Of a DNA stretch of 55,677 bases, positions 33,305 to 43,485 are shown one piece after another. The position numbers and the translations under genes are program-made. Source of the DNA: an uncultured Pseudanabaenaceae cyanobacterium (lineage in GTDB: Bacteria > Cyanobacteriota > Cyanobacteriia > PCC-9006 > JAAUQQ01); NCBI GenBank assembly GCA_938021205.1, contig CALIGI010000052.1, positions 1-55,677 on the forward strand, in the 5' to 3' direction. Positions within the stretch are counted from its first letter, which is position 1, and each line of letters starts with the position of its first letter. Under the pieces are notes generated by a model. That model did not search any database. It was not told the DNA's origin and worked only from the letters and a program-made list of their open reading frames with translations.

Positions 33305-34852
33305 TTAGCGGCGGCTTTGATCGATTTGGCGGACTGCTGTGAGGGCGCTGTAGCTGACCCCAGCGGTGCCTTCGCCCGGGTGTGTAGAGTCGCCGACGAG
33401 CCAGAGGTTTTTGAGCGGTGTGCGGGTGGCAAAGCCGAAGGGGCCGAAGGTGGGGATGCGCTGGCCGATGCCGCCGACGATCCCTCTTTCTCTGGCTGTG
33501 TATTTATGGAAGGTCCGGGGGGTGGCGGTTTCGCAGAGGAGGATGTGCTTGGGAGACAGGTTGAAGTAGTTGCTGAGGCGGGCGATCGCTTCCTTCGTAA
33601 ATTCCTGTTTTAAGGCGCTATATTCCGCTTCACTGCCGCTCCACCAACGCTCCACATCGGTAAAGGATGAGGCAATAATCGTGGCTTTGCCCTCCGGTGC
33701 ACGACCATCGCCGAGATGGCTGACGGAGACAAAGAGGGAATTGTTTTCGGCGATGGGGCCTGCGTAGTCGTAGAGGAATTGCAGGTGGGGCGGACAGCCT
33801 TCGGGGATGGCAGTTCGGTCCACGCCGAGGTAGAGCACAAAAGCTCCAGAGCCATCGGGGAGCTGTTTAATGCGATCGCCATATCCCTTGACCAGCGGCT
33901 TCGCTTTTGCGGCGGGATCGATCAGGTGAACGATGTCCTGGGCGGTGACATTGGCGATGACGTGGTCGGCTGGCTCAGTCAAGGTTTGGCCCCGTTGGCC
34001 CTTGCCCCCTCTGATCTGCTTGACGGTGACGGATTGGGGGCGTTTGTCATGGCGTTGTCCGTTGCTGTGAATGGCTTCGACCTTGTGGCCCATGTGGAGT
34101 TCGCCGCCATGAGCTTTGAGGGCTGTGACGAGGCGATCGCTCAAAACTTGCATACTGCCTTCGAGGTGAAATAACCCTTGGGGCTCTTGGGATACGGCCA
34201 AGGCGGTCGCAGCATAGAGCAGAGCGGTCTCCTCCGCTGTTACCTGGGAATAAAGCTTGAGCTGCATGTCCAGGAAGGTGCGCAGCCGCAGGTCTTGATC
34301 GAGGTCAAACAGGCGCAGGGCATCCCCCACGGTGGAGAAGGTGTAGGGAATGGTGATCAGGGTCTCGGGGCGCAGGGCCTTGGCGAGTTGCAGCAGATCC
34401 CAGGGGCTGCGAGGGGGCAACACTGGATCGCGGCCCTGGAAGTCCCAGCTAGCTTCAAAGAGTTTGGTGAGGAGATTCCAGAAGGGCTCGCTACCGGGGA
34501 ACTGCCGCGATCGCTCTGTTTTCCACTGCTCTACATTTCGCCAGACGGAAATGGGCTCGGTTTCTCCGGGCAAAAACACGGCGCAGGCTGGATCGCAGGG
34601 GCGAGATTCGGGCAGGTCAATGCCTAATTCTTGAAAAATACGCTGGTGAATGCCACCGGGTTCGAGTCCTGCCACCTGGGTTGCTCCCACGTCAAAGGTG
34701 AAGTCTCGGCGTTTGAAGGTTGACGCACAGCCCCCAGGGACAATCGCCTGGTCATAGATCTTGACCCCATAGCCTCGTTTGGCCAGTAGTGCCCCGGCGG
34801 TGAGTCCGCCAATGCCAGCACCGATGACGACAACGCGGGGAGAGGAAACCAT
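33305..34852 (-). CDS. crtD: Carotenoid C-3',4' desaturase-type FAD oxidoreductase
   Basis: A 515-aa flavoprotein of the phytoene-desaturase family. The N-terminal dinucleotide motif is VVVIGAGIGGLTAGALLAKR, followed by YDQAIVPGGCASTFKRRDF and DVGATQVAGLEPGGIHQRIF, a run I associate with cyanobacterial CrtD, which desaturates the 3',4' bond in myxol (myxoxanthophyll) synthesis. LYSQVTAEETALLYAATAL and HLEGSMQVLSDRLV match the same group. The C-terminus has the FAD-binding GDSTHPGEGTAGVSYSAL. The related isomerase CrtH and desaturases CrtO are less likely. The ATG at 34852 sits directly before the conserved start; the frame is open to 35047, overlapping the divergent gene, but those residues look non-coding. 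Confidence 0.85.
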   Translation of the reverse strand: MVSSPRVVVIGAGIGGLTAGALLAKRGYGVKIYDQAIVPGGCASTFKRRDFTFDVGATQVAGLEPGGIHQRIFQELGIDLPESRPCDPACAVFLPGETEPISVWRNVEQWKTERSRQFPGSEPFWNLLTKLFEASWDFQGRDPVLPPRSPWDLLQLAKALRPETLITIPYTFSTVGDALRLFDLDQDLRLRTFLDMQLKLYSQVTAEETALLYAATALAVSQEPQGLFHLEGSMQVLSDRLVTALKAHGGELHMGHKVEAIHSNGQRHDKRPQSVTVKQIRGGKGQRGQTLTEPADHVIANVTAQDIVHLIDPAAKAKPLVKGYGDRIKQLPDGSGAFVLYLGVDRTAIPEGCPPHLQFLYDYAGPIAENNSLFVSVSHLGDGRAPEGKATIIASSFTDVERWWSGSEAEYSALKQEFTKEAIARLSNYFNLSPKHILLCETATPRTFHKYTARERGIVGGIGQRIPTFGPFGFATRTPLKNLWLVGDSTHPGEGTAGVSYSALTAVRQIDQSRR

Positions 34853-35045
34853 GGAGACTTTACATTCGTTCACAATTGTTTCAGTGTAGGCGTTTCCTTC
34901 GAGGTGGGGAATGGGGGTGCTCGGTGTAGGGCCGAGAGACGGTGAGCCAAGACGCTGGTTTGAGGTGGCAGCGGCTTGAGGGTTTGGGAATCGGGGACAC
35001 GAGTGGGAAAATAGCAAGGCTAACTGCGCTTTGACAGGATTTGCC

Positions 35046-38000
35046 ATGCAAGGGCCAGATTCCGATGACCACGACCCATCGGAGGATTCCGGGAATGAGC
35101 CAGGGCGCTCGAATGGAAATTACAATCATCAGTCCAATGGCCACCCCGGTGTGTCCCTGAACGGCAATGGAAATGGCTTTCGTAATGGCAATTCCAGGCC
35201 TCCCCAGGATTTGGAGTCCATTCGTCGGGGAGAGCCCTCCCAGTCGCCCGACGAGTCGACCTCGGGACTGCCTTTTGCTGAGGCAAGGCCCCATCGCCCA
35301 GGTTCTTCCCCAGTAGCCGGACCTGGGAGAACCCGGGGCGATCGACTTTCTTGGCGATCGCCCTCTCCCCTGAAGACTGCCGCGTTGCTGCTGTTGTTTT
35401 GGCTGGTCAGCGCGGTGGTAGATCGCTTCTGGTTACTGCTGGACAATCGCATGCCCGCTTGGGACCAGGCGGACTATTTAAATGGGGCAATGAACTACTG
35501 GGCCTTATGGAACCAGTTGGGGAATCAAGTGGGGGCTCAGGTTGCCGAACGCTTTAGCCCGGACTGGTGGACTCAGTTTTGGCAATTGGCCCCTAAAATT
35601 CCGCCCCTGACCTATCTGGCGACTCTGCCCTTTTTTCAGGTTTGGTCGCCCAGTGGCGATACGGCGCTGCTGGTGCAGTTGTTGTTTAGTGCCATTTTGC
35701 TGGTTTCGACTTTCGGACTGGCCCGTTGCCTTTTTCCCCGCCCGGTGAGTTCGAGGGTGGGCCTTTGGGCGGCGGCCATTTGTGTGGTGATGCCTGGGCT
35801 AGCGCGGCTGCGACTGGAGTATTTGCTGGACTATCCCCTGGCGGCGAGTGTTACGTTTGCCTGGTGGATGATGACGCTATGGCATGGCAGTCGTCAGGGC
35901 TGGGGGAGTGTTAGGGGCTGGTTGGGGGCGATCGCCACAGGCGTCGCTTTAGCTCTCGCAATCCTGGTGAAGCAAACTGCGGCTCTATTCCTTCTGATGC
36001 CGCTGTTGTGGGTCTTGGGGACAGCGTTACTGCGGTTGCGCTGGGCTAGATTGTTCCAAGGTGCCTTGGCAATATTGATTACGGGGCTGATACTGCGGCC
36101 CTGGGTGGCACCCAACTGGCTGCTGATCTTATCTTCGAGCAAGCGGGCCACGGTGGATTCTGCGCTGAAGGAGGGAGATCCCTCTCTGCTCAGTCCGGAA
36201 GCTTGGCTTTATTATCTCCAGCAGTTGCCCAGTCAGCTATCTTGGCCGCTGCTGATCGCTCCGGTGCTGGGCCTGCTGCTGTATTTGTTATTACGTAAGC
36301 GAAGCCCCCGCAAGGCGGTGATGCCTCCTGCTCCGCCCTATGCCTTTAGCCGTGAGCAGGGCTTGGTGACTGAGCCCAAGCGCAAGCAGCATTCAATCAC
36401 TTTAATTTGGCCCTGCGTTTTTATTCTGGGAGCCTATCTCCTTGCCAGCCTCAATCCGAATAAGGATGCGCGCTATGGTTTGGCTTATTTGCCGGGGCTG
36501 TCTTTACTCCTCGCTAGGGGCATGACTTTTTATCCGCCCCGGTTGCGTTGGCTGCCTCGGGGGGCGATCGCGCTTTCAGCACTGATGCTGCTGGTTAATT
36601 TATTTCCACTGCCGCTTCTCTCCAGCCGCCCCCAAGCCCAGGCTGCCCTCCAGAGGGTCAGCGCTGGTACAGCCTATCCCCCAGCGGTGGGCGTTCAATG
36701 GCCCCACCGAGAGATCATTCAAACCATGGTTCAGGCAGAACCCTATCTGCAAAATACCCTGGGAGTGTTGCCGTCAACGCCGACGATCAATCAGCACAAC
36801 ATCAGTTTTTTGGGTGCCCAGCAGGGCTTTCGAGTCTTTGGTCGTCAGGTGGGAGTAAAGGAAGGCCAGGTGCTCCAAGATGGGCGATCGCTCAATTGGT
36901 TCTTGACCAAAACGGGCGATCAGGGATCTATTCCCCCCTCCCAACCGCTGATGACCCAGCAGGTTGAATCGGGCGGTGACTTCATTTTGACCAGCCAATG
37001 GCCCCATCCCGAGGGGGGCGAGCTCAAGCTGTTTCATCGCAAGCAGCCCTGGATCGTGGTAGAGCCTAGCAATAGCCTCCCCAGCCACAGCCGTCAAAAC
37101 TCCAACGCTGCTCCGATCCAGTTGGTGGATGTGGAGTTGCCCCGCATTGCCCCGCCGAACCAGCCCTTGGCTGTGACCTATCGTTGGGTCGGTCCTATTG
37201 CGGAGTTACAGAATGCTGTGGTGGCTCTGACCTGGGAGCCACTGAAGAACGGTCCGCTTCAAGATGGCAAGGGGAAAACTGCTTCGGACCAGCGACTGGA
37301 GACGCCAAGTGTCGTTGCCCAGGTTCCAGCGCTGGAGCTGGATGGCGGCCCTGTTGTACCTCGCCAGGTGGGGGCGAATATCCCCGCTGTTGTGCCCCCC
37401 CAGGATGTCACCTTCGTTTCTGAAGATGCAGCCTCTGAAGCAGAATTTAGGGACACCCTGGCCGCTGGAGAAAGTGTCTTGGGCGATCGCTGGTTTCACG
37501 ATCACACGCCAGGAATGGGATTTCTCCTAGCGCCTGCCACCCCCGCCGAGAATGATCCAAAAGCGTTGGAGCGGGCGAGTCAAACCGTGGTGCAATTGCG
37601 AGAACGTCTCGCCATGTTGCCCCAGGCCGAGCCAGGTCAATATCAGCTCACGGGGCAGTATATCGACCGGCTTACCGGCCAGGTTACTAGCCTCAAAGTG
37701 CCCAAGGTTGTACTCACCTTGGATACCCAGGCTAAGGCGACACCCGCCCCCGAGCTGGATTGGGTGACTCAATTAGGGGAATGGTCCAAGCTCATGCCCC
37801 AGGGTCTCGATGGGCTAGGTCCAGCCTTTGGGGAGGTGGCACGAGTGAATCAATATGCGCCACGGCAAGACTATGTGGCCCAGGCAGAGACTGCGCTGCG
37901 TTATCGCTTGGAGCAGCCAGGGCTGTCTGATGATGCGCAGCGATCGCTGCGTTATCGCTTGGTTTTAGCCCAGGTCTTGCAGCAGGATGTGGATGGGGCG

Positions 38001-38246
38001 ATCGCGGCCTTAACGCCGTTAACTGAATTGGACGGTGACAACCCCTATGTTCATGCTTACCTCAGTTTTGTTAACCTTTACGGCCTACGTCCCAGAGCAG
38101 CTCAAGCGGCCCTGGCTCCGGCCTTAAAGTTGGCTCCTGAGCAAGAAGTGGTGCAAATTCTGGATGGTGTCAGTGGTTTGATGAGCGGTAACTTACTGAA
38201 AGCAGCCCTAGCTTTGAAGGGGGCTATTTTGAGAGGGCTGTATTGA
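35046..38246 (+). CDS. GT39-type membrane glycosyltransferase with C-terminal TPR-like region
   Basis: A 1066-aa protein. Residues 1-110 are polar and Gly/Asn/Ser-rich. About ten membrane segments follow (115-520), beginning TAALLLLFWLVSAVVDRFWL. The first loop holds NRMPAWDQADYLNGAMNYW, corresponding to the acidic catalytic loop of GT39/GT83 (ArnT/PMT-like) enzymes that take sugar from a polyprenyl carrier. A large extracytoplasmic part (about 540-950) is beta-rich with two Pro-rich insertions. The last 110 residues (about 955-1066) resemble TPR helices (YRLVLAQVLQQDVDGAIAAL, then ALAPALKLAPEQEVVQIL). Acceptor and sugar are unknown. The ATG at 35046 is preferred over TTG 35031. Confidence 0.82.
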   Translation: MQGPDSDDHDPSEDSGNEPGRSNGNYNHQSNGHPGVSLNGNGNGFRNGNSRPPQDLESIRRGEPSQSPDESTSGLPFAEARPHRPGSSPVAGPGRTRGDRLSWRSPSPLKTAALLLLFWLVSAVVDRFWLLLDNRMPAWDQADYLNGAMNYWALWNQLGNQVGAQVAERFSPDWWTQFWQLAPKIPPLTYLATLPFFQVWSPSGDTALLVQLLFSAILLVSTFGLARCLFPRPVSSRVGLWAAAICVVMPGLARLRLEYLLDYPLAASVTFAWWMMTLWHGSRQGWGSVRGWLGAIATGVALALAILVKQTAALFLLMPLLWVLGTALLRLRWARLFQGALAILITGLILRPWVAPNWLLILSSSKRATVDSALKEGDPSLLSPEAWLYYLQQLPSQLSWPLLIAPVLGLLLYLLLRKRSPRKAVMPPAPPYAFSREQGLVTEPKRKQHSITLIWPCVFILGAYLLASLNPNKDARYGLAYLPGLSLLLARGMTFYPPRLRWLPRGAIALSALMLLVNLFPLPLLSSRPQAQAALQRVSAGTAYPPAVGVQWPHREIIQTMVQAEPYLQNTLGVLPSTPTINQHNISFLGAQQGFRVFGRQVGVKEGQVLQDGRSLNWFLTKTGDQGSIPPSQPLMTQQVESGGDFILTSQWPHPEGGELKLFHRKQPWIVVEPSNSLPSHSRQNSNAAPIQLVDVELPRIAPPNQPLAVTYRWVGPIAELQNAVVALTWEPLKNGPLQDGKGKTASDQRLETPSVVAQVPALELDGGPVVPRQVGANIPAVVPPQDVTFVSEDAASEAEFRDTLAAGESVLGDRWFHDHTPGMGFLLAPATPAENDPKALERASQTVVQLRERLAMLPQAEPGQYQLTGQYIDRLTGQVTSLKVPKVVLTLDTQAKATPAPELDWVTQLGEWSKLMPQGLDGLGPAFGEVARVNQYAPRQDYVAQAETALRYRLEQPGLSDDAQRSLRYRLVLAQVLQQDVDGAIAALTPLTELDGDNPYVHAYLSFVNLYGLRPRAAQAALAPALKLAPEQEVVQILDGVSGLMSGNLLKAALALKGAILRGLY

Positions 38247-38295
38247 GGGATGTTTAAGGATAGAGAGCCAGAGCAATTGAATTCAGAGGCCTAAA

Positions 38296-38335
38296 AAGAG
38301 AAGGCGAGGGAAATTGATTTCCCTCGCCTTCTCTT
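38296..38335. terminator. Bidirectional terminator
   Basis: A perfect 18-bp stem (38296-38313 with 38318-38335), 4-nt loop, between convergent genes, 50 nt after the GT39 gene stop. Confidence 0.88.
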
Positions 38336-38474
38336 GCTTGTTGGATGTACCCTAACGCCCTCACTGATCAGGAGGTTGCTATTGACATTACGGCAAGTAT
38401 TTGATCGCTTGGGCAGACTGCAAATGCCCTAAGTGATGTGATGGTTGGAGTTGTCTTGGATCGTTGTCAGTAGC

Positions 38475-40850
38475 CTAACTACGGCTCACAGTTTCTACAG
38501 GCTGGGAGGATTGAGCTGAAACCTCAACGAACCATGATTTGTCCCCTTCACCAACGCGCTTATGGGTCTCCCCTTGCGTGGCAGAGCTGACTTCGTTTAC
38601 TTCGCCGCGAGTCACTACAATGGCGATGACGTTTTGGCCGTAGTCCACGAAGCCATGAACCGGCGCGAAGGTGCCGTCATTGCCGCTTTCTTGCCAGAGG
38701 CGCTGGTACTCGCTCACCGTGAGGGGTAAGACGCGAAACTGGTCTAGGCGTTCAGCATTGGCTAGGGCTTCACGGGCGGTGCTGCGACTGAGGGCGAGGG
38801 GGCGAGAGGATTGAATCTCAGTCAATTCTGTGATGCTTGTGATGCCCTGGTGCTTCGGAGCCATTTCAGTTGCTGGAGTGGTGACCTGTGGGGTCACTTT
38901 TGGGGAAACAGCTCTGGAAGCGGAGTTGCCTGTAATGAAAGCAGGACTCGAAACTGGGGAGGGAAGAATAGGAGTGGACAATGTTGGGGGGATGACTTCC
39001 AAGGCGATCGCGCCAGGCATCACTTCCATGGCCATGCGTGCCTGAGTTGCTCCAGAGGGGGACGTCTGGGTGACCTGCTTCGGAGCATGGGGCGGCGTTA
39101 CAGATGCCCGAGGAGTCAGAGGTTTAGATTGGGCGGGTACCACAGGAGTTGCCAGGAGACCTGCGACAGGTGCAACAATTTTCTGCTCTAGGGATGAAGC
39201 TTGGTGAGGTGGCACGACTGGCTTCAAATCCAGGGGAGCAGCGGCAACAGAGCTGGATGCCGTCGCGCTCGCTGAAGCTGCATCGGATGGCGTCGTTACG
39301 GGGGTGCTTGCGACAGTCGCACCAACGTAGGGAGAATCTGTCAAGTTGGGTTGCCTGGGAGACTCCAGAGCATTGCCCAGCGTGGTTTCACTTCCATTGA
39401 GCGGCACATTCACTTGGTTCGGAACAGTACCAACCCAGCGCTCATCGGGGCCAGCCAAGAGGTTGCCATCAGTGGTGGTGGGGACGGTACTTGAAGCAAT
39501 GGGATCTGCTATGCGATCGCGTAGGGTATCCAGACGCGATCGCAACTCTTGTTCATCTTGCTGAGTTGCCGTTACGATCGGAGGGCTAGGTAAGGCTGCC
39601 GAGGACGTCGTAATGCTCGAGGGTTGAGTGACCTGATAGATGGGCACGGGCTGGAGAGCCGATCTGTCTACTGGAGTAGTGGTTGGCGTTGGCAAACTCG
39701 CCGTGGTCACGATGGGAGACGAAACGATGGGTGAGGTTGCGGAAGGAAGTGTAATCGATGCACCCCAAGACTGGGCGAGAGGGGCAAGCTTACTAGTGGC
39801 GCTAGAGGCTGATGGGCTGTACTTACTTTTCTTCAGAAGCGCTGCGGAAGAGCCTAGGGTTGGATTGGCTGTCGCGGAGCCTTCAGAGACTGCTACAGCC
39901 TTTTGAGTGGTAGACCAATCTGGTACAGTTGCTTCCGGACTAGAAGCTTTGGCAAGTTCTGAAGCTTCACTAGCCTTACGCTCAGCTTCGGCTTTCGCCT
40001 GAGTTTCAGTCCCCTTTTTCTGGCTATCACTAATGCTGTTGCGATTCGTCGCTTCAGCCATGAGTAGCCCGGCCCCAAAGGTCGCGGCCAGGACACCAAC
40101 CCCGACTGCTGTGGCGGAGACGAAAGAACGAGGCGAACGCTCCGTTTCGCCACGCCAGTCCCCAGAGCCGGATTCCTCTTCGTCTAGGAAATATTGGAAA
40201 TAGGTTAGGCTTCCATCCTGGTGAACTTCATAGGAGCGCTCTTGCTCTTGGGATTCCAGAATTTCTACGTCAACGACTTCTACTGGAGCCGTGAATGATT
40301 CTGTAATCTCTTCCTCTCCTGCATCGGTATTGATCTCAATACTCTCTGTATCTAAAGCAATTCCATCACGGTCCGCTGCATTTTCGTCAGTATCACTCCC
40401 CGCTTCAAATGTAGAGTCTTCTGCTTCATCCGCAGCTGGTTCCCCAAGGCCTGTATTCAAAGCGTTGATGGCATCAGTCTCAGTATTAATGGCTTGGTTC
40501 AAGTCTAGGACCGCTTCAAGCGACTCCTCTGCTTGACTTCTTATAACAACGGAATCCGTCTCGGATGTGAAGGACGCTATGGTCGTTGGTGTGACTGCTG
40601 CTTCGACGTAATCTGCGATGACTTCAAAAGAGGCTTCTTCCCCAAGGCTGGATTCGCTATCTGGCGATTCCATTGCATCTAGCTCCTCTGCCTCTAGGTA
40701 CTCAAAGTCGTCTTCTTCAAAAGCTTCCAAAATAGAGCTGGAAGCAGAATCCGCTTGCTGAGTCTGATCTGCAGGGACATTTGGCTCTGGAGCCGACTCC
40801 TGGGATGTCTCCAGGCAGAGTTGATTGGGCGAATTAAACGAATCACTCAT
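38475..40850 (-). CDS. Long acidic single-pass membrane protein, unknown
   Basis: A 791-aa protein. Residues 1-240 are highly acidic (Glu/Asp/Ser), a probable disordered cytoplasmic segment. One membrane helix lies at about 250-272 (ATAVGVGVLAATFGAGLLMA). The following 390 residues are Ser/Thr/Pro/Ala-rich linker, likely extracytoplasmic and disordered. The C-terminal 110 residues are the only folded-looking part (ALANAERLDQFRVLPLTVSE, then YQRLWQESGNDGTFAPVHGF, IAIVVTRGEV). The layout resembles cell-surface or peptidoglycan-spanning proteins. No catalytic motif or family was recognised. The ATG at 40850 is preferred; a TTG at 40868 would add six residues. Confidence 0.7.
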   Translation of the reverse strand: MSDSFNSPNQLCLETSQESAPEPNVPADQTQQADSASSSILEAFEEDDFEYLEAEELDAMESPDSESSLGEEASFEVIADYVEAAVTPTTIASFTSETDSVVIRSQAEESLEAVLDLNQAINTETDAINALNTGLGEPAADEAEDSTFEAGSDTDENAADRDGIALDTESIEINTDAGEEEITESFTAPVEVVDVEILESQEQERSYEVHQDGSLTYFQYFLDEEESGSGDWRGETERSPRSFVSATAVGVGVLAATFGAGLLMAEATNRNSISDSQKKGTETQAKAEAERKASEASELAKASSPEATVPDWSTTQKAVAVSEGSATANPTLGSSAALLKKSKYSPSASSATSKLAPLAQSWGASITLPSATSPIVSSPIVTTASLPTPTTTPVDRSALQPVPIYQVTQPSSITTSSAALPSPPIVTATQQDEQELRSRLDTLRDRIADPIASSTVPTTTDGNLLAGPDERWVGTVPNQVNVPLNGSETTLGNALESPRQPNLTDSPYVGATVASTPVTTPSDAASASATASSSVAAAPLDLKPVVPPHQASSLEQKIVAPVAGLLATPVVPAQSKPLTPRASVTPPHAPKQVTQTSPSGATQARMAMEVMPGAIALEVIPPTLSTPILPSPVSSPAFITGNSASRAVSPKVTPQVTTPATEMAPKHQGITSITELTEIQSSRPLALSRSTAREALANAERLDQFRVLPLTVSEYQRLWQESGNDGTFAPVHGFVDYGQNVIAIVVTRGEVNEVSSATQGETHKRVGEGDKSWFVEVSAQSSQPVETVSRS

Positions 40851-41502
40851 TAACTTAGGCTCCTGCAATGACGCAGATTCAGCATCAATATCGTGGAATT
40901 ATCAAACAAAGCCAGGCTGCTAATGCAACTGGCAATTATTGTGGCTGCCCCTTTCAACACGGTACCCATTTTGGCTGGATTCTAAGCAGAAGAGCTGTCG
41001 TCCAAACCCTCTTGGGTAGGCCTTGAACAATCTGTTGAAGTTAGGAGCAGACTGGCATACAAGGGCTTAAATTAAGCCTTGGGGAATTTACTAGAACTCT
41101 GTCTGTGCCAAAGCGCATTCCAAAGAAACTTGGACTGCGTTGACTAGTGTCGCGAAGAATTGCCGGGCTGTCTCTATAACGCCTAGTCATAACCAATACT
41201 TCAACTGCTAGCTTCAAGATCAGCAAGATTAGCCAAATAATCCGGAACGCAGAAATGGCCCAAGAAATGTTAGTAGTGAAATCACTGAATCCTAGATTCA
41301 GTAATGGGTTTGGCCTCCTTGCATCTTCTTCACTTCGTCATAAAGATTGAATGAAGTCACGCGGCTTGGAGACCTGTGGCGATGGCTAACGCCGTCGAAT
41401 ACACTTGAGGCTAAAGTTATCTCTTGACGAGAAGTTATATAACGCGTTCAAGCGGGCTTTCTAAGTATATAGAGCGGCTCCGGGAGACGTACAGAATTAA
41501 AC
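40851..41502. other. Divergent spacer upstream of the exopolysaccharide locus
   Basis: About 650 bp. A 7-bp palindrome (GGCTTAA/TTAAGCC near 41066) is present. The stretch 41420-41470 has TTGACG and two TATATA-type motifs, but none is correctly spaced. Minor frames (40869-41027 plus, 41041-41226 minus) were not accepted as genes. Confidence 0.45.
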
Positions 41503-43008
41503 ATGCAGCATAATTACTCCTTTCAATCTATTCGCAGTCTGGGTCGAGGTATGGCTCTAGGCCTAGCAATTCTGGTGACGATGCCTCTGGCGGCTACGGC
41601 GCAGCTCGTGGATGATCGGACGTCTGGTTCTAATCAAGCCAATACTTCCCAGACGTTGCCTGATGGTTTGGGTTCTGCGACTCAAGCTCGCGCGGTTGAT
41701 CCTTCTGTTTATGCTGACGAGGACTATCTTCTGGGGCCTGGAGATTTAGTCCAGATTAACTTTTTCAATGTGCCGGAATTGAGTGGTCAATTCCAGGTCT
41801 TACCCAATGGCACCATCAATCTTCCCCAGATGGGCTCCGTACCCGTGCGGGGGCAGACGCTTGCGCTCACTGAGAAGGCTATTTCTGCAAGGGCTGCCTC
41901 CATTCTTCGATATCCTGTGGTGACAGTGGGATTGGAGCGGGCTAGGCCGATTACCGTGGCGATCGCTGGTGAGGTTACAAGCCCAGGAACTTACACGTTA
42001 CGTCCGGGGGATGGGACGACTGCTGGTACGATTCCGAGCTTGACCCAAACCCTAATGCTGGCCCAGGGCGTAACCCAGTCTGCTGATCTGAGCCGCATTG
42101 TTATTCTTCGCCCTAATCCTTACAGTCGTACTGCTAATGCGGTGACCGTTAATTTGTGGGACTTAGTGAATCGTGGCGATATCAATCAAGACTTACGTCT
42201 CCGCGATGGCGACAGCGTTTTTGTGCCGCCCAGCAACGGCATTGATATGGATGTCGCTTGGCGCATGTCAGATATTGCCTTTGCAACGCCACCGGATCGT
42301 CCGCTTCAGGTTTCCGTTATTGGTGAGGTCAACCGTCCTGGCCCTTACACCTTGACCGGAGAATCTTTCCGAAATCCCCAGGGCAATACCATTTCTCTCC
42401 AAGTGCCGACGGTCACCCGTGCAATTCAGACTGCGGGGGGAATTACTCAATCTGCTGATGTCCGCAATATTGTGCTGAAGCGTACCACGCGTACCGGCCC
42501 TGGACAGCAGCTAAAGGTTGACTTCTGGAAGCTACTCAAAGACGGGGATTTCCGCCAAGATCTGCCACTACAGGATGGTGACACGATTGAAATTATGGCC
42601 GCCTCGGCGCTAGATGATTCTGAGATTAGTGAAGTGGCTTCGGCAAGCTTCTCCCCAGACGAAATTGATGTCACTGTTGCGGGTGAGGTTGATCGCCCTG
42701 GTCAGATAACGCTTCCTCCAAATACGCCGCTGAACCAGGCTCTGCTGGCTGCGGGGGGCTTTAATGAGCGAGCGCGGAAGGGGAAGGTGACGCTACTGCG
42801 TCTCAACCCTAATGGCTCTGTGACGAAGCAGAAAATTGAGGTGGATCTGGCTGCGGATGTGGATTCAGACCAGAACCCAGCGATGCGTGATGGGGATAGT
42901 ATTTTTGTCGATCGTTCTAGCTTCAGCACGACGACTGAGATTATCCGTGGGATTACTACGCCATTTACGGGCATTTTCAATATCTTCCGCTTGTTTGGTA
43001 ATAACTAG
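41503..43008 (+). CDS. Wza-type polysaccharide export protein with SLBB domains
   Basis: Outer-membrane/periplasmic channel component that guides exopolysaccharide out of the cell. The 501-aa protein has a signal peptide (about 1-34, LGLAILVTMPLAATA). The Poly_export domain covers about 78-160 (YLLGPGDLVQINFFNVPELS then FQVLPNGTINLPQMGSVPV). Three SLBB-type repeats follow, near 155-240 (VAIAGEVTSPGTYTL), 265-360 (VSVIGEVNRPGPYTLTGESF) and 385-470 (VTVAGEVDRPGQITLPPN). No lipobox Cys is seen at the start, unlike E. coli Wza. A terminator follows, so it is its own transcript, but its role fits the Wzc/Wzx genes downstream. Confidence 0.92.
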   Translation: MQHNYSFQSIRSLGRGMALGLAILVTMPLAATAQLVDDRTSGSNQANTSQTLPDGLGSATQARAVDPSVYADEDYLLGPGDLVQINFFNVPELSGQFQVLPNGTINLPQMGSVPVRGQTLALTEKAISARAASILRYPVVTVGLERARPITVAIAGEVTSPGTYTLRPGDGTTAGTIPSLTQTLMLAQGVTQSADLSRIVILRPNPYSRTANAVTVNLWDLVNRGDINQDLRLRDGDSVFVPPSNGIDMDVAWRMSDIAFATPPDRPLQVSVIGEVNRPGPYTLTGESFRNPQGNTISLQVPTVTRAIQTAGGITQSADVRNIVLKRTTRTGPGQQLKVDFWKLLKDGDFRQDLPLQDGDTIEIMAASALDDSEISEVASASFSPDEIDVTVAGEVDRPGQITLPPNTPLNQALLAAGGFNERARKGKVTLLRLNPNGSVTKQKIEVDLAADVDSDQNPAMRDGDSIFVDRSSFSTTTEIIRGITTPFTGIFNIFRLFGNN

Positions 43009-43485
43009 TCATACGATCCAGGTCTGACTTTAAAGCGGAGGCTGTAATCTTGCAGCCTCCGCTTTTGTGTTTCAAGGAGATGATGTGTTTTGCCCCTAGC
43101 GTTGCGGCTCAGATTTGATTGATCGTGGGGATAGCGCTCTGTTTGTCTGGGAGCGACTGACTCTTGCCTGTTTCGAATTGCTGCATCGCTTTCCGCTACT
43201 GCGAACTCGATTGTTTTCTGCTGTGAGTCCCATACCTGGCTTATTCCTCTGAGAGAAGATAGCCTGCCGCCTTGAGGACGCTGATCCGCAGTGCATAATG
43301 TTGTATTGGCGCGGCTATGAGAGCGCTGGTTTCATCGCGTAATACAGTCATCAGGGGGATTATTAAACCCATGGGATGGCAATGTGTATGAGATTTGCCC
43401 ATCTTCTAAGTAACGTAGATCGTTATTGTGCTCTATGGCACCGCTTAGAGCCGCCCAGGACAGCCGTTTTGTCCCCTAGGGTTTC
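43009..43485. other. Spacer between the export gene and the SLC13 permease
   Basis: About 480 bp. Starts with the terminator at 43032-43066. A plus frame around 43098-43253 reads protein-like but lacks an ATG and was not called. Nothing else was recognised. Confidence 0.4.
43032..43066 (+). terminator. Terminator after the Wza-type gene
   Basis: A 13-bp perfect stem (43032-43044 with 43053-43065), 8-nt loop and T4, 24 nt after the stop. Confidence 0.88.

Noticed and set aside
34853..35047. 65-codon N-terminal extension of the crtD-like frame
   Set aside because: Low-complexity, overlaps the divergent gene start; the conserved family start is at 34852.
41041..41226. 61-codon minus frame upstream of the Wza-type gene
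   Set aside because: No start signal, no family resemblance, Arg/Ser-rich chance-like composition.
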